A program made the translations under genes and the position numbers. A model generated the notes under the pieces. That model did not search any database and was not told where the DNA came from. It saw only the letters and a program-made list of their open reading frames with translations. From Pseudoxanthomonas indica (lineage in GTDB: Bacteria; Pseudomonadota; Gammaproteobacteria; Xanthomonadales; Xanthomonadaceae): a stretch of 64,000 nucleotides of DNA. The stretch spans positions 1,178,001 to 1,242,000 of the forward strand of contig NZ_FUZV01000001.1 of NCBI RefSeq assembly GCF_900167565.1, written 5' to 3'. The number at the start of each line of letters is the position of its first letter. Within the stretch, counting starts at the first letter, position 1. Of the stretch, positions 18,322-27,056 are shown one piece after another.

Positions 18322-18549
18322 ATGTCGCTCTCCCTTCCCCAACGCCTGCCGCTGGCCCCGCAATACCGTGCCGAATGGCAAGGCGGGCGGTCGATCAATG
18401 GTGCGGAAGCCACGCCGGGCCTGGGCTTGCGGATGCCGGCGGGTCTGGGCCGGCTGGCGCGCGATGGCCGTTCCGCCTGGCGCATCGTGCAAGGCGCGAT
18501 GGGCCTGCCCAACCTCATTGTCCCGGTCGTGGGAGAAATCATCCCATGA
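18322..18549 (+). CDS. possible small protein before the efflux operon
   Basis: A 75-codon reading frame without a clear ribosome binding site, in the 504-bp gap between the LysR gene and the first clear operon gene. The product is basic and Pro/Leu/Gly-rich, with no membrane span or domain I know. Its stop overlaps an in-frame ATG of the next frame (ATGA at 18546). The G/C-rich third positions are compatible with coding but also with chance in DNA of this composition. It may be a leader peptide or nothing; confidence is low. Confidence 0.3.
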   Translation: MSLSLPQRLPLAPQYRAEWQGGRSINGAEATPGLGLRMPAGLGRLARDGRSAWRIVQGAMGLPNLIVPVVGEIIP

Positions 18550-18701
18550 ACGGGACACTTTCCCCAGTCCTGCTGCTGGCCCTGGTCGCGCCGCAGGATC
18601 GTGCAATCACGCCGCAGGAATCGGATATCGCCCGCTTGCGCGCAGCCCACAGACTTTCCACCACGCCGGGAACCTCCCCCGCCGGCACGGAGAACGTCGT
18701 C

Positions 18702-19004
18702 ATGCCAGCCACCACCGCACCCGCTTCACCCTCTCCCTCCCCGCGCGGTGGTGCGCTGGCCTGGCTGCGCGGCCTGTGGACGGCACTGCGTCCGTTCGCC
18801 GCGCCCAGCGACGGTGCCGTGGTGGTGGATCTGGCCGCTGCCGACATGGTGGAAGACGTGCCGCGCCTGAAGCTGGGCACTGCAGGCGAACTGCGCGGCT
18901 TCCGCGAGTTCACCGCGCCGCGCCGCATGCAACTGGGCGGCGCCACGCCGATGCGCGCACGCGCCGTGGGCCAGCGCGCTTCCCTGCAACGGAGACGCGC
19001 GTGA
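18702..19004 (+). CDS. small protein of unknown function, coupled to smeU1
   Basis: A 100-residue reading frame starting at an ATG with GGAGAA about 8 bases upstream. It ends in a GTGA overlap with the start of the first SDR gene of the operon, which strongly suggests translational coupling. The protein has a Pro/Ser/Thr-rich N-terminus, one short hydrophobic helix (GGALAWLRGLWTALRPF), an acidic middle (AAADMVEDVPRLKLG) and an Arg-rich tail. I do not recognise it. An upstream in-frame ATG at 18546 would add 52 residues. I know of no counterpart in the S. maltophilia operon. Confidence 0.5.
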   Translation: MPATTAPASPSPSPRGGALAWLRGLWTALRPFAAPSDGAVVVDLAAADMVEDVPRLKLGTAGELRGFREFTAPRRMQLGGATPMRARAVGQRASLQRRRA

Positions 19005-19774
19005 ACGCCATTGCACGTCCGCAAGCCCTGGTGCTGGGCGCCAGCGGCACGGTGGGATTCGGCGTCGTCGGCGCCTTGCTGGAAGTCGGCAGCCCGGTGT
19101 TGGCGGTCGGTCGCGATGGCCCGCGCATGCGCGCGCTGTCCGAGCATTTCGCCGAAGAGCCGGGCCTGGAACTGATGCATAGCGGTTGCATCTTCAGCGA
19201 TGACGATGCCGCCAAGCTGGTCAAGACGATCCGTGCGCGCGGGCGTCCGCTGCATGCGGTGTTCGCCAGCCTGACCAGTCCGCTGGAGCCCGGCCGCCTG
19301 CTCGACAAGCCAGCCGATGCCTTGCGCCACAAACTGGAGATGGACCTCATCCCGCACCTGGCCGCCGCGCGTGCGCTGCTGCCACTGCTGTCCGAATACG
19401 AAGGCGCTGCGCATTACGTCTTGGTCGGTGGTCCGTTTGCCGAACGTGGCTGGGCCGGTTACGGCCACAGCTCGGTGACCGGCGCGGCGATGCGGATGAT
19501 GGCGCAGGTGCTGCACGAAGAAGCGCAGGCGATGGGCGTGCGCGTGCAGCTGCTGTCGATCGACTCACCCATCTGCACGCCGTCCAACGCCGTCAACGCC
19601 TGCGCCGAGTGGCCCACGGCGCTGTCGGTGGGCCGCAGCGCGGTGTCGCTGCTGAGCCGCGGCGGCAAGCCACGTTCGATTGTTTCGTACTCGCCCGATT
19701 CGGCGAGCCAACCCACGCAGACCCTGTTCTCCGACTTTCCCACTTCGCACCGGGACGACGCCACCGCGGCCTGA
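19001..19774 (+). CDS. smeU1: SDR-like protein, first SDR of the efflux operon
   Basis: A 257-residue Rossmann-fold protein starting at GTG 19001, overlapping the previous stop (GTGA). The nucleotide-binding loop is LVLGASGTVGFG and an extended SDR layout follows. The catalytic SDR residues are not conventional: the Tyr lies in GYGHSSVTG (Tyr154) with Ser158 where Lys is expected, and the strand before reads HYVLVGGPF with no catalytic Ser. It may therefore be a binding protein or an atypical reductase. Position before the MFP-RND genes matches SmeU1 of S. maltophilia, which is the basis of the symbol. It probably modifies or senses a quinone or other pump substrate, but this is inference. 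Confidence 0.75.
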   Translation: MNAIARPQALVLGASGTVGFGVVGALLEVGSPVLAVGRDGPRMRALSEHFAEEPGLELMHSGCIFSDDDAAKLVKTIRARGRPLHAVFASLTSPLEPGRLLDKPADALRHKLEMDLIPHLAAARALLPLLSEYEGAAHYVLVGGPFAERGWAGYGHSSVTGAAMRMMAQVLHEEAQAMGVRVQLLSIDSPICTPSNAVNACAEWPTALSVGRSAVSLLSRGGKPRSIVSYSPDSASQPTQTLFSDFPTSHRDDATAA

Positions 19775-19869
19775 GCCGCGCCCTTGCCCCGCTCACTGAT
19801 CGCCCATCGCGTTCTTGATCTTGACGTCCTGCTGTTCGCTCTCCCCCTCCCCACCACCCGAGATTCCCC

Positions 19870-21081
19870 ATGAACAAGCACGTTCTTTCTGCGCCGCGTA
19901 CGCGACGCACCCTCGCCCTTGCCGCCGTCAGCCTGCTGGCGGCCGCGGTGCTGGTTGGTTGCAGTGGCGGCCAGGCCAGCGAAACCGGCGCACCGCCGCC
20001 GCCCGCCGTCAGTGTCGCGCCGGTGCTGATCAAGCCGATCAGCCAGTGGGACGAATTCAGCGGCCGCATCGAAGCGGTTGAAAGCGTCGACCTGCGCCCG
20101 CGCGTTTCCGGCTACATCGATCGCGTGAACTATGTCGAAGGCCAGGAAGTGAAGAAGGGCGATGTGCTCTTCACCATCGACTCGCGCAGCTATCGCGCCG
20201 AGCTGGCACGCGCCCAGGCCGAACTTGCGCGCGCCAGCACCCAGGCCGAACTGGGCCGCAGTGAAGCCGCCCGCGCGCTGAAGCTGTCGGAAATCCAGGC
20301 CATCTCCACTGAAGAGTACGAGCAGCGTCGTTCCGCCTCCGGACAGGCCCAGGCCAATGTCGCCGCCGCGCGCGCCGCGGTCGATTCGGCCAGGCTCAAT
20401 CTGGAGTTCACCCAGGTGCGTGCGCCCATCGACGGCCGTGCCGGTCGTGCGCTGGTCACCGCCGGCAACCTGGTGTCCGCCGGCGATGCGGCCAGCGTGC
20501 TGACCACGCTGGTGTCGCTGGACAAGGTACATGTGCACTTCGACGCCGACGAGCGCACCTACCTGCGCTATGCCGAAATGGCGCGCAAGGGCGAACGCCC
20601 GAGCGAGCGTGACGGCAAGTTGCCGGTGCAGGTGGCGCTGGCCGATGAAGCCGGCTTCCCGCACAACGGCACGGTCGACTTCCTCGACAACCAGGTCGAT
20701 CGCAGCACCGGCACCATCCGCGCACGCGCCCTGCTCGACAACCAGGATCGCGTGTTCACGCCCGGCCTGTATGCGCGCGTGCGCCTGCTCGGCAGCGGCG
20801 AGTTCAAGGCCGCGCTGGTGGACGACAAGGCGGTGTTGACCGATCAGGATCGCAAGTACGTCTACGTGGTCGACGCCAAGAGCCAGGCGCAACGACGTGA
20901 TGTGACTCTGGGCCGCAAGCAGGGCAACCTGCGGATTGTCGAACAAGGCCTGCAGGCCGGTGACCGCGTGATCGTCAGCGGCGTGCAGAAGGTGTTCTTC
21001 CCGGGCATGCCGGTGCAGGCCAAGACGGTGGCGATGGGCGCCAGCGATGCTCCGCCGCCGGCTGCGGTCGCCATGAAGTAA
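19870..21081 (+). CDS. smeV: RND efflux periplasmic adaptor (MFP)
   Basis: A 403-residue membrane-fusion lipoprotein. The signal peptide ends in a lipobox (AVLVGC, Cys33), anchoring it to the inner membrane. The order is typical: barrel-sandwich half (SGRIEAVESVDLRPRVSGYI), a coiled-coil hairpin rich in Ala/Glu/Arg (residues ~110-175), the second half (LNLEFTQVRAPIDGRAGRA), a beta-barrel domain and a membrane-proximal domain (GLQAGDRVIVSGVQKVFFPG). It links the RND pump to the outer-membrane channel. It follows smeU1 by 95 bp and precedes the pump gene by 133 bp, consistent with one long operon. Confidence 0.9.
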   Translation: MNKHVLSAPRTRRTLALAAVSLLAAAVLVGCSGGQASETGAPPPPAVSVAPVLIKPISQWDEFSGRIEAVESVDLRPRVSGYIDRVNYVEGQEVKKGDVLFTIDSRSYRAELARAQAELARASTQAELGRSEAARALKLSEIQAISTEEYEQRRSASGQAQANVAAARAAVDSARLNLEFTQVRAPIDGRAGRALVTAGNLVSAGDAASVLTTLVSLDKVHVHFDADERTYLRYAEMARKGERPSERDGKLPVQVALADEAGFPHNGTVDFLDNQVDRSTGTIRARALLDNQDRVFTPGLYARVRLLGSGEFKAALVDDKAVLTDQDRKYVYVVDAKSQAQRRDVTLGRKQGNLRIVEQGLQAGDRVIVSGVQKVFFPGMPVQAKTVAMGASDAPPPAAVAMK

Positions 21082-21214
21082 GACCGCCCCAACGGGTCCG
21101 TACGCGCCGACCGACGCCGCGGACCCGCCCGCACGACCACGACGGAACTCCCCTCCTCGTCCTGTACGGACGAGGAGCAGCCCTTTGCTTTCCCTTTTCC
21201 AAGGAAATCCACCC

Positions 21215-24200
21215 ATGGACTTCTCCCGATTCTTCATCGACCGGCCGATCTTTGCCGCGGTGTTGTCGATCGTGATCTTCGCCGCCGGCCTGATCGCCAT
21301 CCCGATGCTGCCGATTGGCGAATACCCCGAAGTGGTGCCGCCGTCCGTAATGGTGCGCACCGTCTATCCAGGCGCCAACCCCAAGGTCATTGCCGAAACC
21401 GTGGCCACGCCGCTGGAAGAAGCCATCAACGGCGTGGAGGACTCGATGTACGTCAAGTCCGTCGCCGGCTCCGATGGCGTGTTGCAGCTGACCGTCACCT
21501 TCCGCCCGGGCACCGACGCCGATGAAGCGGCGGTGCGCGTGCAGAACCGCGTCTCGCAGGCGCTGGCACGTCTGCCTGAAGACGTGCGCCGGCAAGGCGT
21601 GACCACGCAGAAGCAGTCGCCGGTGTTCCTGATGGTCGTGCACCTGGTGTCCAAGGACAACAAGTACGACTCGCTGTACCTGCGCAACTACATGCGCCTG
21701 CATGTGAAAGACGAGATGGCGCGCATCCCCGGCGTCGGTGACGCGCAGGCCTTTGGCGGCGGCGACTACGCCATGCGCCTGTGGCTGGATCCGGACAAGG
21801 TGGCCGCGCGCGGCCTGACCGCCAGCGACGTGCTGCGCGCCGTGCGCGAGCAGAACGTGCAGGTTTCGGCCGGCCAGCTGGGCGCCGAACCGATGCCCAA
21901 CGGCAGCGACTTCCTGCTGCCGATCAACGCCAAGGGCCGGCTGGAAACCACCGAGGAGTTCGGTGACATCGTGCTCAAGGCTGGCAATGACGGCGAGATC
22001 GTGCGCCTGGCCGACGTGGCCCGCATCGAACTGGCCGCCGGTGACTACACCCTGCGTGCGCGCTTGAATGGCATGAACGCCTCGGCCATCGGTATCTTCC
22101 AGGCGCCGGGCGCCAACGCGCTGAACATCCGCGACGCCGTCATCGAGAAGATGGCCGAAATCCGCAAGAAGTTGCCGCCGGGCGTGGAAATCACCTCGGT
22201 CTACGACACCACGGTGTTCGTGCGGGATTCGATCAAGTCGGTCATCACCACCCTGCTGGAAGCCACGCTGCTGGTGGTGCTGGTGGTGATCCTGTTCCTG
22301 CAGACCTGGCGCGCCTCGATCATTCCGTTGATCGCGGTACCGGTGTCGATCGTGGGCACGTTCGCGGTGCTGTATGTGCTGGGCTTCTCGATCAATACGC
22401 TGACCCTGTTCGGGCTGGTGCTGGCGATCGGCATCGTGGTGGATGACGCCATCGTGGTGGTGGAGAACGTCGAGCGCCACATCGAGCACGGCGCCACTCC
22501 GCTGGAAGCCGCGCATCTGGCGATGAAGGAAGTCTCGGGACCGATCATCGCGATCGCGCTGGTATTGTGTGCGGTGTTCGTGCCGATGGCGTTCCTGACC
22601 GGCGTGACCGGCCAGTTCTACAAGCAGTTCGCGGTGACCATCGCCATCTCCACGGTGATCTCGGCGATCAACTCGCTGACCCTGTCGCCGGCGCTGGCTG
22701 CCAAGCTGTTGCGCCCGCATGATGCCGAGAAGGATGCGCCGTCGCGCCTGATCGATCGTCTGTTCGGCTGGCTGTTCCGTCCGTTCAATCGCTTCTTCAA
22801 GCGCAGCTCGGAAGGCTATGAGCGCCAGGTCAAGCGTTCGCTCGGCCGTCGTGGCGCGGTGTTCGCGGTCTATGCCGTGCTGCTGATTGGCGCGGGCGTG
22901 ATGTTCAAGGCGGTGCCGGCGGGCTTCATCCCGGTGCAGGACAAGCTGTACCTGATTGCCGGCGTGAAGATGCCGGAAGGCGCCTCGATCGAGCGTACCG
23001 ACGCGGTGCTGAAGAAGATGGCCAAGATGGCGATGGAAGTGGAAGGCGTGCAGGACGAGATCGCCTTCCCCGGCCTGAACCCGCTGCAATTCACCAACAC
23101 GCCCAACAGCGGCGTGGTGTTCTTCAACCTCAAGCCCTTCGGTGAGCGCAAGAACAGCGCCGAGCAGATCTCGGCCGAGTTGAACGCCAAGTTCTCGACG
23201 ATTGAAGAAGGCTTCACCTTCGCCTTCATGCCGCCGCCCATCCAGGGCCTGGGCAATGGTTCGGGCTGGTCGCTGTTCGTCGAAGACCGCACGCGTCTGG
23301 GTTATGGCGAATTGCAGAGTGCGGTGCAGGCGTTCCAGGGTGCCGCCTCGCAGACGCCCGGCCTGGGCTTCCCGATCAGCAGCTACCAGGCCAACGTGCC
23401 GCAGCTGGATGCGGAAGTGGATCGCGTCAAGGCCAAGGCCCAGGGCGTGCCGCTGACCGAGTTGTTCGACACGCTGCAGACCTACCTGGGCTCGGCCTAC
23501 GTCAACGACTTCAACATGTTTGGTCGTACCTGGCAGGTGATTGCGCAGGCTGATGGCCCGTTCCGCGACAACGTCGAGGACATCGCCAACCTGCGTACGC
23601 GCAATGCCAATGGCGAGATGGTACCGATCGGCAGCATGGTCAACATCAAGCAGACCTACGGCCCGGATCCGGTGATCCGCTTCAACGGCTATCCGGCTGC
23701 GGATCTGCTGGGCGATGCCGACCCGCGCATCATGTCCTCGGGTGAAGCCATGGCCAAGGTCACCGAGCTGGCGGAGAAAGTGTTGCCGACCGGCATGGGC
23801 ATCGACTGGAGCGACCTGAGCTACCAGCAGGCGACCCAGGGCAAGGCCGCGCTGGTGGTGTTCCCGCTGGCGGTGCTGCTGGCCTTCCTGGTGCTGGCCG
23901 CGCTGTATGAGAGCTGGACCCTGCCGCTGGCGGTGATCCTGATCGTGCCGATGACCCTGCTGTCCGCGTTGAGTGGCATCTGGTTGATTGGCGGCGACAA
24001 CAACGTGTTCGTGCAGGTGGGCCTGGTGGTGTTGATGGGCCTGGCGTGCAAGAACGCCATCCTGATCGTCGAGTTCGCCCGCGAGCTTGAACTGCAGGGC
24101 AAGGGCATCGTGGAATCCGCACTGGAAGCCTGCCGCCTGCGCCTGCGTCCAATCGTGATGACCTCGGTGGCCTTCATTGCCGGCACCATCCCGCTGGTGA

Positions 24201-24385
24201 TGTCCACCGGCGCCGGCGCCGAGGTGCGCTCGGTCACCGGCATCACCGTGTTTGCCGGCATGCTGGGCGTGACCCTGTTCGGTCTGTTCCTGACCCCGGT
24301 GTTCTACGTGGCGCTGCGCAAGCTGGCCGGGCGTCCGCTGGTGTCGCATGCACCGGCGGGCGAAGCCGCCACCGCCCACGTCTGA
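21215..24385 (+). CDS. smeW: RND multidrug efflux permease (HAE1, AcrB/MexF type)
   Basis: A 1056-residue resistance-nodulation-division transporter that exports drugs using the proton gradient. Features: TM1 (FIDRPIFAAVLSIVIFAAGLIAI), the first large periplasmic loop, proton-relay Asp pair in GIVVDDAIVVVENVERH (TM4), the cytosolic turn and second loop, TM8-12, and the C-terminal motif GLACKNAILIVEFARE. Length and repeat structure are those of AcrB homologues. The ATG at 21215 is preceded by AAGGAAA. Substrates are predicted by analogy with SmeVWX (quinolones, chloramphenicol, tetracyclines in S. maltophilia), but specificity cannot be read from the sequence. Confidence 0.95.
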   Translation: MDFSRFFIDRPIFAAVLSIVIFAAGLIAIPMLPIGEYPEVVPPSVMVRTVYPGANPKVIAETVATPLEEAINGVEDSMYVKSVAGSDGVLQLTVTFRPGTDADEAAVRVQNRVSQALARLPEDVRRQGVTTQKQSPVFLMVVHLVSKDNKYDSLYLRNYMRLHVKDEMARIPGVGDAQAFGGGDYAMRLWLDPDKVAARGLTASDVLRAVREQNVQVSAGQLGAEPMPNGSDFLLPINAKGRLETTEEFGDIVLKAGNDGEIVRLADVARIELAAGDYTLRARLNGMNASAIGIFQAPGANALNIRDAVIEKMAEIRKKLPPGVEITSVYDTTVFVRDSIKSVITTLLEATLLVVLVVILFLQTWRASIIPLIAVPVSIVGTFAVLYVLGFSINTLTLFGLVLAIGIVVDDAIVVVENVERHIEHGATPLEAAHLAMKEVSGPIIAIALVLCAVFVPMAFLTGVTGQFYKQFAVTIAISTVISAINSLTLSPALAAKLLRPHDAEKDAPSRLIDRLFGWLFRPFNRFFKRSSEGYERQVKRSLGRRGAVFAVYAVLLIGAGVMFKAVPAGFIPVQDKLYLIAGVKMPEGASIERTDAVLKKMAKMAMEVEGVQDEIAFPGLNPLQFTNTPNSGVVFFNLKPFGERKNSAEQISAELNAKFSTIEEGFTFAFMPPPIQGLGNGSGWSLFVEDRTRLGYGELQSAVQAFQGAASQTPGLGFPISSYQANVPQLDAEVDRVKAKAQGVPLTELFDTLQTYLGSAYVNDFNMFGRTWQVIAQADGPFRDNVEDIANLRTRNANGEMVPIGSMVNIKQTYGPDPVIRFNGYPAADLLGDADPRIMSSGEAMAKVTELAEKVLPTGMGIDWSDLSYQQATQGKAALVVFPLAVLLAFLVLAALYESWTLPLAVILIVPMTLLSALSGIWLIGGDNNVFVQVGLVVLMGLACKNAILIVEFARELELQGKGIVESALEACRLRLRPIVMTSVAFIAGTIPLVMSTGAGAEVRSVTGITVFAGMLGVTLFGLFLTPVFYVALRKLAGRPLVSHAPAGEAATAHV

Positions 24386-24412
24386 ATCCACACCCCCTTT
24401 TCTGGAATCCCC

Positions 24413-25147
24413 ATGAACAACTCAAGCAAGATTGCCCTCGTCACCGGCGCCACCCGCGGCATTGGTCTGCACACTGTGCGCCAGTTGGCCGAAGCCGGCG
24501 TGCATACGCTGTTGGCCGGTCGTGATCGCGAGAAGTCGGTGCAGGCCGCGCTGCAGTTGCAGGCTGAAGGCTTGCCGGTGGAAGCGATCACCCTGGACGT
24601 CACCGACGCCGCCAGCATTGCGCAGGCGGTGAGCGCGGTGGAAGCGCGCCACGGTCGTCTCGACATCCTGGTCAACAACGCCGGCATCCTCGTCGATGAA
24701 CCCGGCAAGCCGGTGTCGGCGCAGAGCCTGGACACCTGGCGCAAGACCTTCGACACCAATGTGTTCGGCGTGATCGCGGTGACCCAGGCGTTCCTGCCGC
24801 TGATCCGGCAGTCGCCGGCCGGACGCATCGTCAACGTGTCCAGCATCCTGGGCTCGGTGGCGCTGCACAAGGATCCCGCCTCGCCGATCTACGACTTCAA
24901 GGTGCCGGCGTACAACGTGTCCAAGAGCGCAGTGAATGCGTGGACCGTGCAGCTGGCTTACGAACTGCGCGACACCCCGATCAAGGTCAACACCATCCAC
25001 CCCGGTTACGTGCGCACCGACATGAATGCCGGTGAAGGCGAACTGGAAATCGCCGACGGCGCGCGCACCAGCGTGGCGCTGGCGTTGATCGACAACGACG
25101 GCCCGACGGCGGGCTTCTACTACCAGGATCAGGAACTGCCATGGTAA
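24413..25147 (+). CDS. smeU2: short-chain dehydrogenase within the efflux operon
   Basis: A 244-residue classical SDR. The cofactor loop is VTGATRGIGLHT, followed by NNAG, catalytic Ser in VNVSSILGS, and Tyr-Lys in AYNVSKSAVNAW, so catalysis is expected, unlike the first SDR. It overlaps the outer-membrane channel gene by 7 bp (ATGGTAA). The gene order smeW-smeU2-smeX is the one described for S. maltophilia. It could reduce a quinone-like substrate handled by the pump, but this is inference. Confidence 0.88.
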   Translation: MNNSSKIALVTGATRGIGLHTVRQLAEAGVHTLLAGRDREKSVQAALQLQAEGLPVEAITLDVTDAASIAQAVSAVEARHGRLDILVNNAGILVDEPGKPVSAQSLDTWRKTFDTNVFGVIAVTQAFLPLIRQSPAGRIVNVSSILGSVALHKDPASPIYDFKVPAYNVSKSAVNAWTVQLAYELRDTPIKVNTIHPGYVRTDMNAGEGELEIADGARTSVALALIDNDGPTAGFYYQDQELPW

Positions 25148-26562
25148 TCCGTCCTCTCATCACCCTACTCGCCGCCTCGCTGCTGGCTGCCTGCGCCACG
25201 GTGGGGCCGGATTACCGCGCGCCGGAACTGGCGCCGGCCGCCCTGCCCAGCGCGCAGGCCGACTCCTTCACCGCCGAACGGCCGGTCGCCAACTGGTGGT
25301 CGCAGTTTGGCGATCCCACCCTGGATCAGCTGATTGCCGACGGCCTGGCCGCCAATCCGGATCTGTGGATTGCCGCCTCGCGCGTGGCCGAGGCGCGCGC
25401 GGTGTTCAGCGAACGTCGCCTCGATCTGGCGCCACACGTGACGCTCGGCGCCGAACAGACCCGCAGCAAGCAAGCGGTGCCGGGCGCGGGTCGCGTTGAA
25501 ACCGAAGTGGACAGCGTCGGCTTCGATGCGGCCTGGGAACTGGATCTGTTTGGCCGCGTGCGCCGCTCCGCCGAGGCCGCGCATGCGGATCTGCAGGCGC
25601 AACGCAACGACATGGCGGCCATGCAGGTCAGTGTCGCCGCCGAACTGGCGCGCAACTACTTCGAGTTGCGTGGCTACCAGCAACGGCTCGAGGTGGCGCG
25701 CAAGACCCTGGACAACCTCGGCGAGACCCAGCGCCTGACCGAATCGCGCTGGCGCCTGGGCGCCGGCACCGAACTGGAAGTGCAGAGCAGCCTGGCGCGG
25801 ATGAAGGCAATCGAAGCCAGCCTGCCGGTCCTGGAAACGGCCGAGGCGCAGTCGCGTCATCGCATCGAGGTGCTGACGGGTCGGCGACCCGGCACCCTGG
25901 ATGCGGTATTGGTCGCACGCCCGACGCCGGCGCTGGTGAAGGCTTTGGCGATTGGCGATACCACCCAGTTGTTGCGGCAACGTCCGGACGTGCGCGCGGC
26001 AGAACGCCGCTTGGCCTCCGCCACGGCACGCGTCGGCGTGGCCACCGCAGACCTGTTCCCGCGCGTCAGCATCCGCGGTTTCGTCGGGTTTCTTGCCGGG
26101 GATTTCAGCGGCCTGGTCAATGGCGACAACAAGGCCTGGGCGGTGACGCCGTCGGTGAGCTGGGCGGCCTTCGACCTGGGCAGCGTGCGTGCGCGCTTGC
26201 GTGCGACCGAGGCACAGAATGATGGCGCACTGGCCGAGTATGAAAAGGCCGTGCTGGCGGCGCTGGAAGATACCGAGAACGCGCTGATGGGCTATGGCAA
26301 ACGACAGACGCAGTTGTTGCGCGTCAGCGAACAGGCCAACGCAGCCCGGCGTGCTTCGGAGTTGGCCGACGCGCGCTATCGCGCCGGTGCGTCCGACTTC
26401 CTGACCCTGCTCGATGCACAGCGTACCCAGCTGGCCGCCGACGATGCCTTGGCGCAGGCCGAAGCCGGCGTCAACGTGGGCGTGGTGGCGGTGTACAAGT
26501 CGCTCGGTGGCTGGGGCGAGGCCGATGTCGATCCCACGCTGGCAAGCGTGGGTCACTACTGA
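25141..26562 (+). CDS. smeX: RND outer-membrane channel (OprM/NodT family lipoprotein)
   Basis: A 473-residue TolC-family outer-membrane factor with a lipoprotein signal (lipobox LLAAC, Cys18; mature start CATVGPDYRAPEL). Two internal repeats of the family are visible, each with long helices (about residues 60-130 and 290-340; AERRLASATARVGVATADLFPRVSI is the second-repeat hallmark). It closes the operon by completing the tripartite pump. The start overlaps smeU2 by 7 bp, a sign of translational coupling. A hairpin lies 24 bp after its stop. Confidence 0.92.
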   Translation: MVIRPLITLLAASLLAACATVGPDYRAPELAPAALPSAQADSFTAERPVANWWSQFGDPTLDQLIADGLAANPDLWIAASRVAEARAVFSERRLDLAPHVTLGAEQTRSKQAVPGAGRVETEVDSVGFDAAWELDLFGRVRRSAEAAHADLQAQRNDMAAMQVSVAAELARNYFELRGYQQRLEVARKTLDNLGETQRLTESRWRLGAGTELEVQSSLARMKAIEASLPVLETAEAQSRHRIEVLTGRRPGTLDAVLVARPTPALVKALAIGDTTQLLRQRPDVRAAERRLASATARVGVATADLFPRVSIRGFVGFLAGDFSGLVNGDNKAWAVTPSVSWAAFDLGSVRARLRATEAQNDGALAEYEKAVLAALEDTENALMGYGKRQTQLLRVSEQANAARRASELADARYRAGASDFLTLLDAQRTQLAADDALAQAEAGVNVGVVAVYKSLGGWGEADVDPTLASVGHY

Positions 26563-26585
26563 CGCCAGAGAATTGCCCCACCCCT

Positions 26586-26610
26586 CCTTCCGGCCGCCAG
26601 GGCCGGAAGG
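26586..26610 (+). terminator. putative terminator of the efflux operon
   Basis: CCTTCCGGCC and GGCCGGAAGG form a perfect 10-bp stem with loop GCCAG, 24 bp after the smeX stop. No T-tract follows, so it may end transcription only partly or protect the mRNA 3' end. Confidence 0.55.
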
Positions 26611-26663
26611 TGTCCCGCACCTGCTCTCCAGCAAACGGGACCTGGGGTGAGGGCAAAAGCCTC

Positions 26664-26912
26664 TCAGGCGCGACGCCAGACCGTGCGTCCTAGCACCAGG
26701 CCCAGATCCGCCGCCATCTCGCGGAAGCAAGCGGCCAGCTGGCGCGTCGACAACGTCAACGAAGCGTCGGCACCGCGCTCGTCGCCCGCCGCGATCATGT
26801 CGGCGTACAACGCCATGCGATCGCGCAACTGGATCAACTCCAGTTGCGTGTCTTCGCTGAAACAGTAAACCCCCGGCTCGGCTTGCGTAGTGACATCCAT
26901 CGCTTGCTGCAC
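26664..26912 (-). CDS. small protein of unknown function
   Basis: An 82-residue protein starting at GTG 26912, with an AGGAG 8 bases upstream; an ATG at 26900 and a GTG at 26957 are alternatives. It is amphipathic and helical (YCFSEDTQLELIQLRDRMALYADMIAAG, STRQLAACFREMAADLGLVL), with no named domain. It is divergent from a small HTH regulator, so the two could share control. No other clue about function is visible. Confidence 0.55.
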   Translation of the reverse strand: MQQAMDVTTQAEPGVYCFSEDTQLELIQLRDRMALYADMIAAGDERGADASLTLSTRQLAACFREMAADLGLVLGRTVWRRA

Positions 26913-27056
26913 GTTTCCTGCTCCTGCGAAATCGCGACCGAGTGTGATTTTTTGCACGCATCAGGAACACCCGTCCTGCGTCTCCACCATTGCATATGTT
27001 TCATCGATAGAGAAGACTGTTTGCCCGCGATCCCGTGCTCCGGTTAGCGTAAGCAC

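Noticed and set aside
20975..24391. 1138-codon frame antisense to the RND pump gene
   Set aside because: Its translation is rich in His/Arg/Gln/Gly with no domain; it mirrors the coding frame of a clear RND pump in GC-rich DNA.
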